Source: Plantago elongata (lineage: Eukaryota > Streptophyta > Magnoliopsida > Lamiales > Plantaginaceae). Taken from it: DNA of 22,802 bases. The position numbers and the translations under genes are program-made. Below the pieces are notes generated by a model that was given only the letters and a program-made list of their open reading frames with translations, made no database searches and had not been told where the DNA came from. Location: positions 1 through 22,802 of the forward strand of contig JAYMSP010002718.1 in the NCBI GenBank assembly GCA_036897095.1, in the 5' to 3' direction. This document shows, piece after piece, positions 1 to 10,066 of this stretch (position 1 is the first letter of the stretch; each line of letters begins with the position of its first letter).

Positions 1-1294
1 TTAAGCAGTTCGTGCAATGAATTGATCATCAGATTATTTGTCAAATTTGTTAATCTGCTATTTACCTAAGTTCTGTGGTATGTGATATACTTAGTATTTT
101 GGTAGCACCTAGATATGATTTGCTTAAGGTAAGTGGCTAGTAGCTGATGGATTTTGTTTACTATTGAGTTCACCAGATAGATACATGGGTTTAGAAAGGG
201 AGAAGAGCCCTTATACCCTTAGAGCTAATAAGTAATTATATACTCATCTATTAGTGCAAAATTATTCACAGGACAGGAAAATAATCTGGTGAGTACTTCC
301 CATTGCTACTTAACAAAGAACAAGTACTAGAATAAGTTACTGCTAGAGTTTTTTCCACCCCTCAACTTGCTTCTATTTGTATTTGCTCTTTGAGGTTTTG
401 TTTTTTCCTCTTTATAGTATACATTATATAAGGAAAGCCTTTAAAGAGTGTTGTTACTTAGATAAGCTCTTATGATATATTTATGCTTACACTTTATTAG
501 GGAGGAGAGAACCCTATTAGCCCTATAAAGGCGTAAGTGATTACTTAAGTAAGGATAGAGTTCTCTTAAGGCTATAAAGCTGCTTCTAAGAGCTACTTTT
601 GCGTATTGAGTTCACCAGATAATGATAGTGCAACCTATGGATTTTACTACTGAGTTCATTGCATAATGACAGTATTTAGGTTGCGGCAAATGTGGCATGT
701 ATTGCTGAATCTACTCTGAGTTATCCATGGTAACCAACAAAGTGTGGAATAACTTGTATCTTCATTCTGAAGCAGCATACTAGTGTCAATAAGTTGCTTA
801 TAAACATTTAATCCCTGTGTTACTAGTTTACCTAAAGGTTTCTGCCATTCTTTTTCTTATCCTTGTTCTTATCACTGTTATCTCTTCAAACTAAGATGTT
901 TATTTTGCAGGAGTAATCTTGGCTTCTGGGTAGGGAACTTGATATCTTACAATATCTAGCAAGATTTTACAGCTACAAGTTCTGTATATGCCCTCGTGGC
1001 TCCCTGGTCAATAGCGTGAACATAGCAAATTCCATACATTATGGATGCATTCCCGGTGAGTATTCAACTTTTTTAGACTTACTCATTGTTCTGGCTGTAT
1101 ATGATGTGGATAAATGAGTCTGTTTTTCTGTTGAATGAAGAGATAGTGTTGTGCCAATAAGGAGTACTCTTTCACTATAAGACTCGAGTAGAAAGTTCTG
1201 GAGGCCGAACCAGAAGCTCATACTCAGGCAGAAGAAAAGACCTTCGTCCTCGACTCGACTCGACTGGGTTAGCGCGCTATTTTCCTCTACCACA
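1..1294. other. Upstream noncoding region of the RPAP3-like gene
   Basis: I recognise no coding exon here. The first 700 bases are AT-rich and contain three diverged copies of a short motif around the words TGAGTTCACCAGATA and TGGATTTT (about 147-180, 604-630, 636-673), which points to an old, decayed repeat. Bases 1160-1294 are richer in C and G and end with a short CGACT tandem run (about 1250-1266) just before the start codon of the RPAP3-like gene. That stretch is probably its core promoter and 5' UTR, but no clear TATA box or transcription start can be fixed. The only long reading frame, on the minus strand at 1039-1314, overlaps the real first exon and looks like chance. Confidence 0.5.
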
Positions 1295-4200
1295 ATGTCG
1301 AAAGTTCCTCCCAAGCACTCTCGCGACCAAGCTCAGGTAAGATGATTAGTACAACGAAACGCACATTCTAATTTTAGGCCAACTTTCTCAATTCATGAGT
1401 AGTTTGCTATTTCAAATTGATCTTCGTTGAGGTTCAATTGTTATGTTATCTTTCCTAACCGCCTTGCTAGAAACTAAGCTTTACGAAGTGCATAATCAGT
1501 TGTTATGAGTCCGATTAAGCATATGTCTTGCAGTTGAATGTGTGTTTTTGTGTACCTTTTTGCCTCTGGTGGTATTTGAGTGTAGAGACTGAGCATTTTA
1601 GCATTTTGTGTGCTGTGATAGACGTAGTCTCGTAGGGTATGATTAGCAAAACTAGTTGATAAGCTAGCTGATAAACTTGTTTGTTTTTGTGGAGGTGTTG
1701 CATTAGATGCTAAGCAAACTGATTTGAGAAATGAGAAGTGTGATATACTATAAGCTTACTGAACAAGCTTATTAGGTGAGCTAGCTGATAAGATAGTGCT
1801 AAACATAACCGTAATCGGCTATGCTAATCCTTACATATGGTAGACATGATGAAGTTCCATTTCATCTAAAAGCTCAAGGTTGTCCAGAGGTGTGGAATCT
1901 GGTCAATTAATTAATTCCTGAATAAGGCAAGCTTAGTTGGTGATATCCAAGAGTCTGTTCCTGCCTTTCCAATATACTATTATTAACCGTTGATCAGGCT
2001 CTTCGTTGGAGAAGTAAGTAGATTGTGTAAGGGAAATGAAACGTGCATTCCGGAGAATGCTCCAAATGTTATAAGTTACAACACTGATTCGTATAGATGT
2101 GATATCATTTGGAAGCTGGAGCATGCTAACTTTGTTTGACGATATTTTGTGATGACTTGAAATATATATTGTTCTATTCTGTCCCATATTGAGGTCGGAT
2201 TCCTTACTGGGATTATTTGGGGTGCAGGACTTTGAGGGGCTTTTAAGTAACTTACAAGACTGGGAACTGGCCTACAAAGACAAAGATAAGAAACTTAGAT
2301 CCGATGCTACAGGGAATGGCAAGAAGGTAAACATACTGACTAAACATACATTTTAATTTCACATTTGCAGTGTGATCATAATCTACTATCCATCGGAAAT
2401 CATTGCTTACATGATAGAGGGATATTGAAGAACTTGTGTTTCTTTTATTGTTCAATCAATTAGGAGCCATGTCTGTTAGCACCCGTCCTCAATTTTTGCA
2501 ATGGTGTACGAACTAATAGTTAACTTTCCATATTTTGTGTTGAGTTATCGTAATAGGTCTGTGTCTCACTCCTTTGAAATGGTCAGTGGGCCGGTGAAAC
2601 GAGCGTTTATTGCTTAATTACAAAATAATTAAAGAAGATTATACAGTAACGGGCAATGGGCTTACATAAATATTTGGTTGATGCGTGATTTAATGACAAA
2701 AGCTATGCTTACAGTTTGTGTTCATTGGGAGCAAGAAATTTGTGATACAGTGCTGGTTAAGTGAATTTTATACTCCATCACCAAGATCGTGAATGAACAG
2801 ATGTTTGTTGGGCAATGTGAGGAGTTATGAGTTAACGTCATTATGGTTTTACTCCTGCAACAATGTAAAAACTAGTGTAAAATATGTGTGAGGCCGTATA
2901 CAGACTCACCCACTTTTTTTGTTTAATACTTCCTCCGTGCCGTCTTAAGCTTCCCAAACACTTTTTGGGTTCAAATAATAAGACAAGAGTACTTTTTCAT
3001 AAAATAATAAGACAAAAGTACTTTTATTTATAACTAAGTTTAATTTTGAGCTATTGTTTGAATATTCTAATGTTAAAGTTGGACTAAAAATGGATACAAA
3101 TGGAAACGGGAAGATTTAATTGGGACAACAAAAATGGTAAAGTGGGAATCTTAGGACAGGACGGAGGAAGTACTTTGGATCATATTTCGTATTCGCAATG
3201 TAGAGATTTTGCATTGCGTGTCTGACTATCTCATATTTCAAAATTTTATTTCAAAGGCTCATCCAGTACAGACAAGTAGAACAGACAGCAGTAAACGACC
3301 TGCTAGTAGCACTCAAATAAACGGGAAGCAGACATTCCAGGGAACTTCCATATCTGATAGTAGAGGTCCTGTAAAAAAATTCGATTACTTAAATGACTAT
3401 GACGAGTTATGTCGTTTATCAACTGGAGTGTTGTCTGAAGAGAGCTCTGTTGATGCTAACTCAGAGAAAGAGTTGGTAGGTTTGACCTTTCATTGACTTA
3501 TTAATCCTGATTCACCATTCTTGATACCTTATTTGATCATATTTTCCTTCTGATGTTATAGGGCAACGAGTATTTTAAGCAGAAGAAATATAATGAAGCA
3601 ATAGATTGCTATTCGCGAAGTATTGCATTGTCACCAACTGCAGTGGCTTATGCTAATCGGGCAATGGCCTACCTTAAAATTAAAAGGTACTTTTGGACTT
3701 TGGTGAACTGCGTATTTCCCTGGATCTTGTTAAAAACACATGCTATACATTTCCCTTTTTTTCATCTGTCAAAAAGATTCCAGGAGGCTGAAGATGATTG
3801 CTCAGAGGCTCTAAATTTAGATGATCGCTATATAAAAGCATATTCCCGCCGATCTACGGCCAGGAAAGAACTTGGGAAACTCAAAGAATGTGTAGATGGT
3901 AAGCAGTTAAATGCATAGAAATAATGATCCTTCTAGTCTCATTTTGAGTAAGCAGCGAGTCGATGTTTTTGAATGCAGATGCTGAGTTCGCCTTGAGGCT
4001 TGAGCCACAGAATCAAGAGATCAAGAAGCAGCTCACAGAAGCAAAATCTTTATTTCAGAAGGTACATATGTTATCTTTTCCCATGGAGTATGTTCTTCCG
4101 CTTGTATTTCAGTTAGAACCTGTTTAATCATTTTCTTTCTATAAAGCTATCTATATGTTTAGGATACAATCATACAAATAATTAAAAATCCAAAAGTAGT

Positions 4201-6973
4201 TATATAAAGTATTAGATTATTTTCCTTGGAAACTCTGGGTGTGGTTTTGATGCTGACAGGTGACAATATTACATATTGCTCAACTTAATCTCATTGGTGC
4301 TTGTGTGAATACTGTTTCCAGTCCTTGGAGCTCTTGAATCTTGTTTTTCTCTGCTTGCCTTGTGTCTGTGAAGTGTCAGATTAAGAAATATTGGCTGCAC
4401 AATGACAACTTCATTTGCTAGAATTCCCCTTAAGACTCAGAATCTTGTTCACGCCGAATACTTTAAAACCAATTTGTTAAGCTCGTAGACGTAGACCATT
4501 TTGATTCTGAAAGTCATGAAGTATTGACTAAGCTCACATAATAGAGGCCTGATGTTAGTGTAGGTTCATATTGGTGCCATCAGTTTCAAGTTTTATCCAT
4601 TGAACACAGTGGTAGGTTTAACATGTTTACTCTTCTTTGTTTTACCTTCCAGTTCTCCACTCATTTCTTCTGAGTTTTAATATGCAGGAGCTTCTAAAGA
4701 AGGCATCTGGAGTATTGGCAGCTTCTACAGAGAAACTCCATAAACCAGGAAATGAAGTAGGCACTGAGAAATCTAGTACACAGAAGCACCAGTCACTTTC
4801 AACTGAATCCCCTGTCAGAAGAGTGGCTGAGATTCTTGAAGATTCACCCAAGGTCACTGTAATGTGTATTTATTCTTCTTTTATACAATTCCTTAAAACT
4901 TACTTCCTGCACTAAGCTGATCATAGATGAAACCGTATTGTGATTTATGAGAGGTGGTGGAAAAGTCCAGTTGGACCTAGAATGGAATACATGTATATGT
5001 CCTGGCAGTGGCATAGTATTCTGACCTATAAATTTTCTTGTAGGGTAATAAGACTAGGGAAGTTTCCGCAGAGACATCCAAAGAAGCTGCCAAAAACAAT
5101 TTGATTGATGAACGGGGCGGAGATAGTTTATTAGAGATTCCTAAGGTTTGAATCTGAGATCTTTTTCTTGCAGTGCCCATTCTCATGCTATATGCAAAGT
5201 AAAAGCTACATATTTTGTATTTGCATACATTTGTGCTTAACAGTTTAAAGATTTCTTAGTCTTTTAGTATACAGTACATTTGTACTATAGGTTCATCGCA
5301 TGGTCCTTATCAGCACAGGCTAACTGACTATCATGCCCCTTTCTGAACTGTTGTCAGAGGAAACAAAAAAATGGCAAAGAGGAGCTAAGGGAATCTGTGC
5401 AAGAACTTGCTGCAAAAGCAGCTAATCTTGCAAAGGCAGAAGCAGCTAAAAATATCCTTCCCCCAAAATCTGCTTATCAGTTTGAAGTTTCTTGGAGAGG
5501 ACTTTCTGGAGACTGTGATTTGCAGGCTCGCTTACTGAAGGTAAAAGTAAACTATTCTGTTTAGTTTGCCTCTTTACTATGTAATCCTGCTGGGTGTTGA
5601 CAGAGGCGCCTCCGCTGATTTTAGTGGCTGGAAATTTTGATACATTATTTTGCAGATACACTAGATTGATTCGACTGGGAAAATTTCCCATATTCGTTCA
5701 ATTGTATTTTTAAGCTGTTACCATACATGTGGCTGTCTTAACTCTTACGGTGCCTTTCAACTAATCCATGGTTTACACTGATCAGGTGACGTCACCTGCA
5801 GCATTACCTGCAATATTTAAGAATGCTCTGTCTGCACCGTTACTGGTTGACATCATTAGGTGTATCACTACATTTTTCCTGTAAGTTGCTCTTCAATTGA
5901 CGTGCAATGATATATTCACGCTTCAACTTGAATGACCAAGTGTCTTTGCTATTCTTGTTTGGCAGGGAAGATATGGCTTTGTGTGTGGAGTACTTACATA
6001 ACTTAACCAAAGTCCCAAGGTTTGAGATGCTAATCATGTGCCTTTCATCTGCAGATAAGACAGGTTTGTAAACTTGAACCTGTATAACCTGATTGCAGGG
6101 TTTGCTTGTAACTGATGTTTTTTATAATTTTATTTCTTTCTTGTTTCATGGAATAACACAGAATTCTACCCTGCTGTGTTGAATGTGGGTTGAATTATCA
6201 TATGTTGTATATGTTTGATTTGTTGATTATATTGTCAAGATAATAGAAGGTAGTGTGTCTGACTTCTTTACCCCTTCCCATGGATGTCTAGAAATATGGC
6301 AACACAAACCTAAAAATTCATGGAAAAGCACACCTCTATATAAACAAGACTGGTGGCACAAGTTTATCGTTCCCATTACCTTATTCCGTACAATCATCAT
6401 TCAAGTCATTAAATAATATTGCTTAGCTAACTAGTCACAGTAAGATGTCGGATGTTAAGTAAACCAATAGGCAAGCAGGAATGAAAGACTTGGGCATGTG
6501 AACCGTGCCTGCGAGAAGACAGATCATTTTGATCAAAAGCTATTGACTTCCTGGATTGTATTTATTGACTGATGTTGCTCTCGAACATATGTTTCCTTTA
6601 CTGATTTGAGTACTCTTTAGTTTAAAACAAATTTCTTGGCAAGGTTTAGTAGATTCACTTAGACTGTTTCAATTAGTGGACAGGAAAGGTGGAGACCAGG
6701 TTGGCCTGTATCCTTTATAGTTTCACAAGTGGATCTTATTTCTGTAGTTTGGATCACATTAGGTCAAATATTAAGAGCTCTGAATGGATGAGAAGTTGTA
6801 GGTGGCATGCTAAAGCAACTCAGCATTATATGTGATCAACTTACAATCTGATAGATTTAAATTTTCTTGAAACAGAACTCGGCAAGGCTTGGGATGAAGT
6901 GTTCAGCAAGGGAGCTTCGGAGTACTCTGAGATTCTTAGTAGTTTGCGCTCTGTATATGGAATAAAGCAGTGA
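1295..6973 (+). CDS. RPAP3: RPAP3/SPAG1-like TPR co-chaperone, 12 coding exons
   Basis: Predicted exons: 1295-1336, 2228-2326, 3257-3475, 3562-3686, 3777-3898, 3979-4061, 4688-4858, 5044-5145, 5358-5540, 5786-5880, 5966-6063, 6876-6973. The protein is about 478 aa, close to the plant TPR5/RPAP3-like family. Residues 15-37 form a helix with DWELAYKDKDKKL, typical of RPAP3/SPAG1 N-termini. Residues 117-213 hold three TPRs; the Hsp70/Hsp90 C-terminus clamp residues K118, N122, N152, K182 and R186 are all present. A low-complexity, Lys/Glu-rich linker follows (231-355), then an RPAP3_C domain at about 356-446 (FEVSWRGL and a helical remainder). In animals RPAP3 links Hsp90 to the RUVBL1/RUVBL2-PIH1D1 (R2TP) complex, which assembles RNA polymerases, PIKKs and snoRNPs; a like role in the cytosol is inferred. 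Human RPAP3 has two TPR domains, this protein one. The start is the only in-frame ATG joining family-like sequence. Intron 7's donor is ambiguous by 6 nt (4852 or 4858). Confidence 0.92.
1337..2227 (+). other. Intron 1 of the RPAP3-like gene
   Basis: Donor GTAAGA follows codon 14 and the acceptor is TGCAG before GACTTTGAG. The intron is 891 bp, phase 0. It holds a pair of near-identical words, GCTAGCTGATAA at 1663 and 1780, with related AAGCTTATT-type words between them; these look like remains of a small repeat. No coding similarity was seen. Confidence 0.7.
2929..3170. mobile_element. Stowaway-like MITE in intron 2 of the RPAP3-like gene
   Basis: The element is about 242 bp and begins CTTCCTCCGT and ends ACGGAGGAAG. 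Its ends match as inverted repeats over about 26 bases with few mismatches (CTTCCTCCGTGCCGTCTTAA against CTTCCTCCGTCCTGTCCTAA). It is flanked by TA on both sides (2927-2928 and 3171-3172), the target-site duplication of Tc1/mariner-type elements. It has no coding capacity. It sits in the 930-bp intron 2 (2327-3256); the rest of that intron shows nothing I recognise. Confidence 0.85.
4062..4687 (+). other. Intron 6 of the RPAP3-like gene
   Basis: Phase 0 intron of 626 bp, donor GTACAT and acceptor TGCAG. T-rich sequence; I see no repeat, mobile element or gene inside. Confidence 0.7.
6064..6875 (+). other. Intron 11 of the RPAP3-like gene
   Basis: Phase 1 intron of 812 bp that splits the Thr-Glu junction (ACAG/AACTC) near the C-terminus. 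Donor GTTTGT is weak; acceptor is AAACAG. The frame closes exactly into the last exon, which supports the boundaries. I see no element or gene inside. Confidence 0.7.
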
Positions 6974-8849
6974 TGCAATGTGCTTTCAGTTTGGCGATCC
7001 AAAAATGTTGGATCAACGCACTGATTTGAGTGCTCAAGGCAGGAAAATATGCAGGCTGGACGGCAAAACACGTCTACATTATTTGAGTGCTACATCAAGC
7101 TGTACCGGTTCCATTTTGTCAGAAACAACATTGTAAGTGACTTGCAATTAACAACCGATAAAATGGTTGATGTATTCCTTGACCAGCAGAGTCTCTGTTG
7201 GTGCGGACTTGATGTTTAACATGAATATGATGGTTCAACCAATAATGGACTGACAAGCAATTTTTTTTTAAATGACTAAAGTTACTCGAATTCCGACCTA
7301 TTAATTGGAGTTAAAACGTCTTACCCATTAAGTTGCATTTCGTTGTCTAGACTGACGAGCAATTAAATTATATTTAGTCGATATCCATCATTTTGCACTT
7401 GTTATATAATTAATATACTGAGTCAATATCACTAACATAATTTTTTTAACTGAAGTTGCTATTCATTTTATACAAAATTTGTTTACCAATGTCAATAAGT
7501 CTCTGATTTGCAAACTTACTAAATATGAAACATTTGAAACTTTGTACCACTTGTTTAGCTCGAAAATTCAAACTTTCATTTATGAGGAAGTGATTATATG
7601 TCAATTTTTAAATGGAGACTTGGCACATATTTAATATGTGAGATCAATTAGTAACTACAATACCATTAACACATTCAGTTGGGTAATTCCTTCTTTAAGT
7701 AATTGAGGCATGATTTTTCATTCGGCATCAGTCAATTTGAATGTATATTTGATGGAAGTAGGTTAAAAATATAAAATTTCAAGTCTTAAATATAAGTTTT
7801 TCCTTCTAATCCTGCTAAACACGTTGCAAGAGAAAGTTGTAAATTTATGAAATAAATTCACGGCGATTGGTACCTGAATAGGTGCGAAGTAAGGATCTTG
7901 CTGTGCTTTTTTCTTCTTCAAACAAAAAAACTGACCTTTTTTTTTAATTGATGATGATAGACTTTTGACAAATTTATGTATAAAATAGTCTAATCTTATT
8001 AAAAGCATCCTATCAGTAGTGTAATTTAACAAATAATGGGTAGCCCTATATTAAAAATTGTAAAAATTATATATGTAATTTCCCCATGCAATAAACACAA
8101 CACGGCCCCTTTTTCCATGATGACGTGTTAATATACGTGCAGGTTGGAGATCATTAACTTAAGTTTAGAATCCTGTTATGAAACATGTTGATATGAGTAG
8201 ATTTCGAGGCCCGATATTTACCTCTATATTGCAATCATGTTTGGTTTAGATTTAAAATTATAATTAGTTATTCAACATATGGGATTTGTCTTTGTAAGCA
8301 TAGTGTTGAATCTGTCTAATATATGGCATCAAAATGCAAGTAACAAGAAATTGATTTTTAATTAGACTTCTATAATGGGATGTTATGCGAGTTGGCCTTA
8401 AAACTATTTAATTCGTTAAGGTTCAAGTTTAACTCGCACGATAACGACTTCAAGCCTCATATTATATTCTTTTATTAACAAACTGACTCGACTTAATAAA
8501 ATTAATTATTCTATACCTTTATTTTTATACTTTTTTTAATAAATTTATAATAGATAAGGTTTGATAAGTTTCTTATTTTTTAAAATTCCAATCGAATTCG
8601 AGTTCGAGTTTATCTTTTAACTTATTTCTATTAACGATTCGAGATCAAATACTATTTCGCCGCTAATTTTAACACCACTTTCTAAACCATCTTCAAATTT
8701 CAAACCCAGACCCCGGACAAATTTCCTGAAAGGATGAGACATGACATGGACCAAAAGTTAAAAAGTCACGTAAAAAAAACATATACAAATCAAACCAAAA
8801 TAAAAAAACCAAAATAAAGCCAGGCGATAGATTTGATTATTGAATTGAG
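6974..8849. other. 3' UTR of the RPAP3-like gene and AT-rich intergenic region
   Basis: The 3' UTR probably covers the first one to three hundred bases after the stop; a perfect AATAAA beyond the stop codon was not found, which is common in plants. From about 7260 the sequence becomes very AT-rich with no coding similarity. Two copies of GACTGACRAGCAA lie about 100 bases apart (near 7248 and 7350). Around 8400-8650 the AACTCG/GAATTCGAGTTCGAG words resemble decayed transposon sequence, but I cannot assign a family. Bases 8740-8830 probably include the proximal promoter of the EFR3-like gene, with an ACGT core (GTCACGT) near 8765. Confidence 0.5.
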
Positions 8850-9102
8850 AATCCATCATCCCATATTCCCATTCGAAGGAAGCTATACTCTGACAGACAG
8901 AGACCACACCAAAGGCTCTTTACACACTCTACAAAGACACTCTGACATTTCACGTGATCTTTCCCTCTTTTTCTCCTTCAATTCAATTTCCCATTCCTCA
9001 CTCTCTACATTTCACATTCACCATTTCCAACATTGTTCCTTCCTTGAAACATTCTACCGGATTTCAGTAATCGGTTTCTCAGATCCGGTTGTGCTAACAA
9101 CG
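8850..9102 (+). promoter_or_regulatory. 5' UTR exon of the EFR3-like gene
   Basis: A pyrimidine-rich leader (strongest about 8957-9045) ends in a good donor, ACG/GTATGT at 9103. Composition changes sharply from AT-rich intergenic DNA. It contains a perfect G-box core CACGTG at 8951-8956, a possible bZIP or bHLH site, although it lies inside the probable transcript. The transcription start is not visible; 8850 is an estimate. A 105-codon open frame from 8833 runs through here, but it is compositionally biased and is not part of the protein. Confidence 0.6.
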
Positions 9103-10062
9103 GTATGTGATTTCTTCATTTTTGTTCGTTTTCAGCTTTTTAATAGTTAATTTTGGTGATGTTGTTGGTTTAAGTTAGGAAAATATTGCATAGCGTGGTT
9201 TTTAGCTGAATTTCGAGTAATTTGTATGTTGTTTTGTGCCCTTTTGTGTTGAGAGAGGTCATTTTAGACGATCCCTACGATTCTGGAAAGTGGAAACGCC
9301 ATATGAGTTATTTATGAGATGCAGTGTATGTTACTTTTGATTTTTTGTTTTGCATTTTGTATTTATCAGTGAAACAATGCTTTGTATGCCTTATGTCAGA
9401 CAGTTATTTCCTTAATTTTTTGAAAGGGGAAAAATGTTATGCAATCAGTCACATTATCTCCTCTTGACCTAGATTTTGTAGTAATTTAGCCGTTGTTATG
9501 TGTTAAGAGATCCAACGTTGGACGATCCCTATGTATCTGGAAAGTGGAAACCGCGTTGAGCCATATGAGCTATTTATCAGATACACTCTGTGATGTGTGG
9601 ATGTTACTTTAATTTCTTGTTTCATATTTCGTATTTATCAGTGAAACAATGCTTTGTATGCCTTATTGCAGACAGCTCTTTCCGTAAGTTACTTAAATTT
9701 TGTGAAAAGGGGAATAAAGTTTTGCAATAAGTGACATTATCTTCTTTGACCTAAAACTTGTAGTATTTTGGCTGTTGTTATGTGACCTTTTGTGTTAAGA
9801 GAGGTAACTATCCATGATCCCTATGTTTCTGAAAAGTGGAAACCGCATTGAGCTATATGAGTTATTTATCGGATACACTAGTGATTTCTTTGTATGTTAC
9901 TTTTAATTTATTGTTCTGATATCATATTTATCAGTAAAACTATGCTTTGTATGCTGTATGTCAAACAGTTCTTTCCGTAAGTTACTTCAATTTAGTGAAT
10001 AGGGGAAAAAGTTCTGCAATCAGTGACATTATCTCTTTTGACATAAAAATTTTAATTTGTAG
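9103..10062 (+). other. Leader (5' UTR) intron of the EFR3-like gene
   Basis: A 960-bp intron lies between the UTR exon and the start-codon exon. The acceptor TTTGTAG at 10061-10062 leaves only four untranslated bases before the ATG at 10067. Long first introns in plant leaders often raise expression; whether this one does is unknown. Nearly all of it is made of three diverged tandem copies of one unit, annotated separately. Confidence 0.7.
9228..10062 (+). repeat. Three-copy tandem repeat, unit about 265-290 bp
   Basis: Copies start at about 9228, 9492 and 9774. Shared landmarks in order are TGTTAAGAGA (TGTTGAGAGA in copy 1), GATCCCTA, AAAGTGGAAAC, ATATGAG, TATTTATC, ATGCTTTGTATG, CAGTCACATTATCTC or a close variant, and a TTGTAG word at the end of each copy. 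Copies 2 and 3 also share CTTTCCGTAAGTTACTT. The copies differ by scattered substitutions and small indels, so the amplification is not recent. The last TTGTAG is the predicted splice acceptor of the intron. Confidence 0.88.
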
Positions 10063-10066
10063 AGAT

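Noticed and set aside
1039-1314. 91-codon minus-strand open frame opposite the first exon of the RPAP3-like gene
   Set aside because: No family resemblance; it covers the probable promoter, 5' UTR and exon 1 of the + strand gene and is best read as chance.
6974-8849. A CRISPR-like or tRNA/rRNA gene in the intergenic region
   Set aside because: No regularly spaced repeats, and no tRNA A/B-box pair or rRNA-like sequence was recognised by eye.
8833-9150. 105-codon + strand open frame
   Set aside because: It lies in the pyrimidine-rich 5' UTR exon and crosses a good splice donor; Ser/Phe/His bias comes from base composition.
9947-10066. Upstream in-frame extension of the EFR3-like start
   Set aside because: The extension falls in the third leader-repeat copy and before the TTGTAG acceptor. 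The family N-terminus begins at the ATG at 10067 (MGVISRK).
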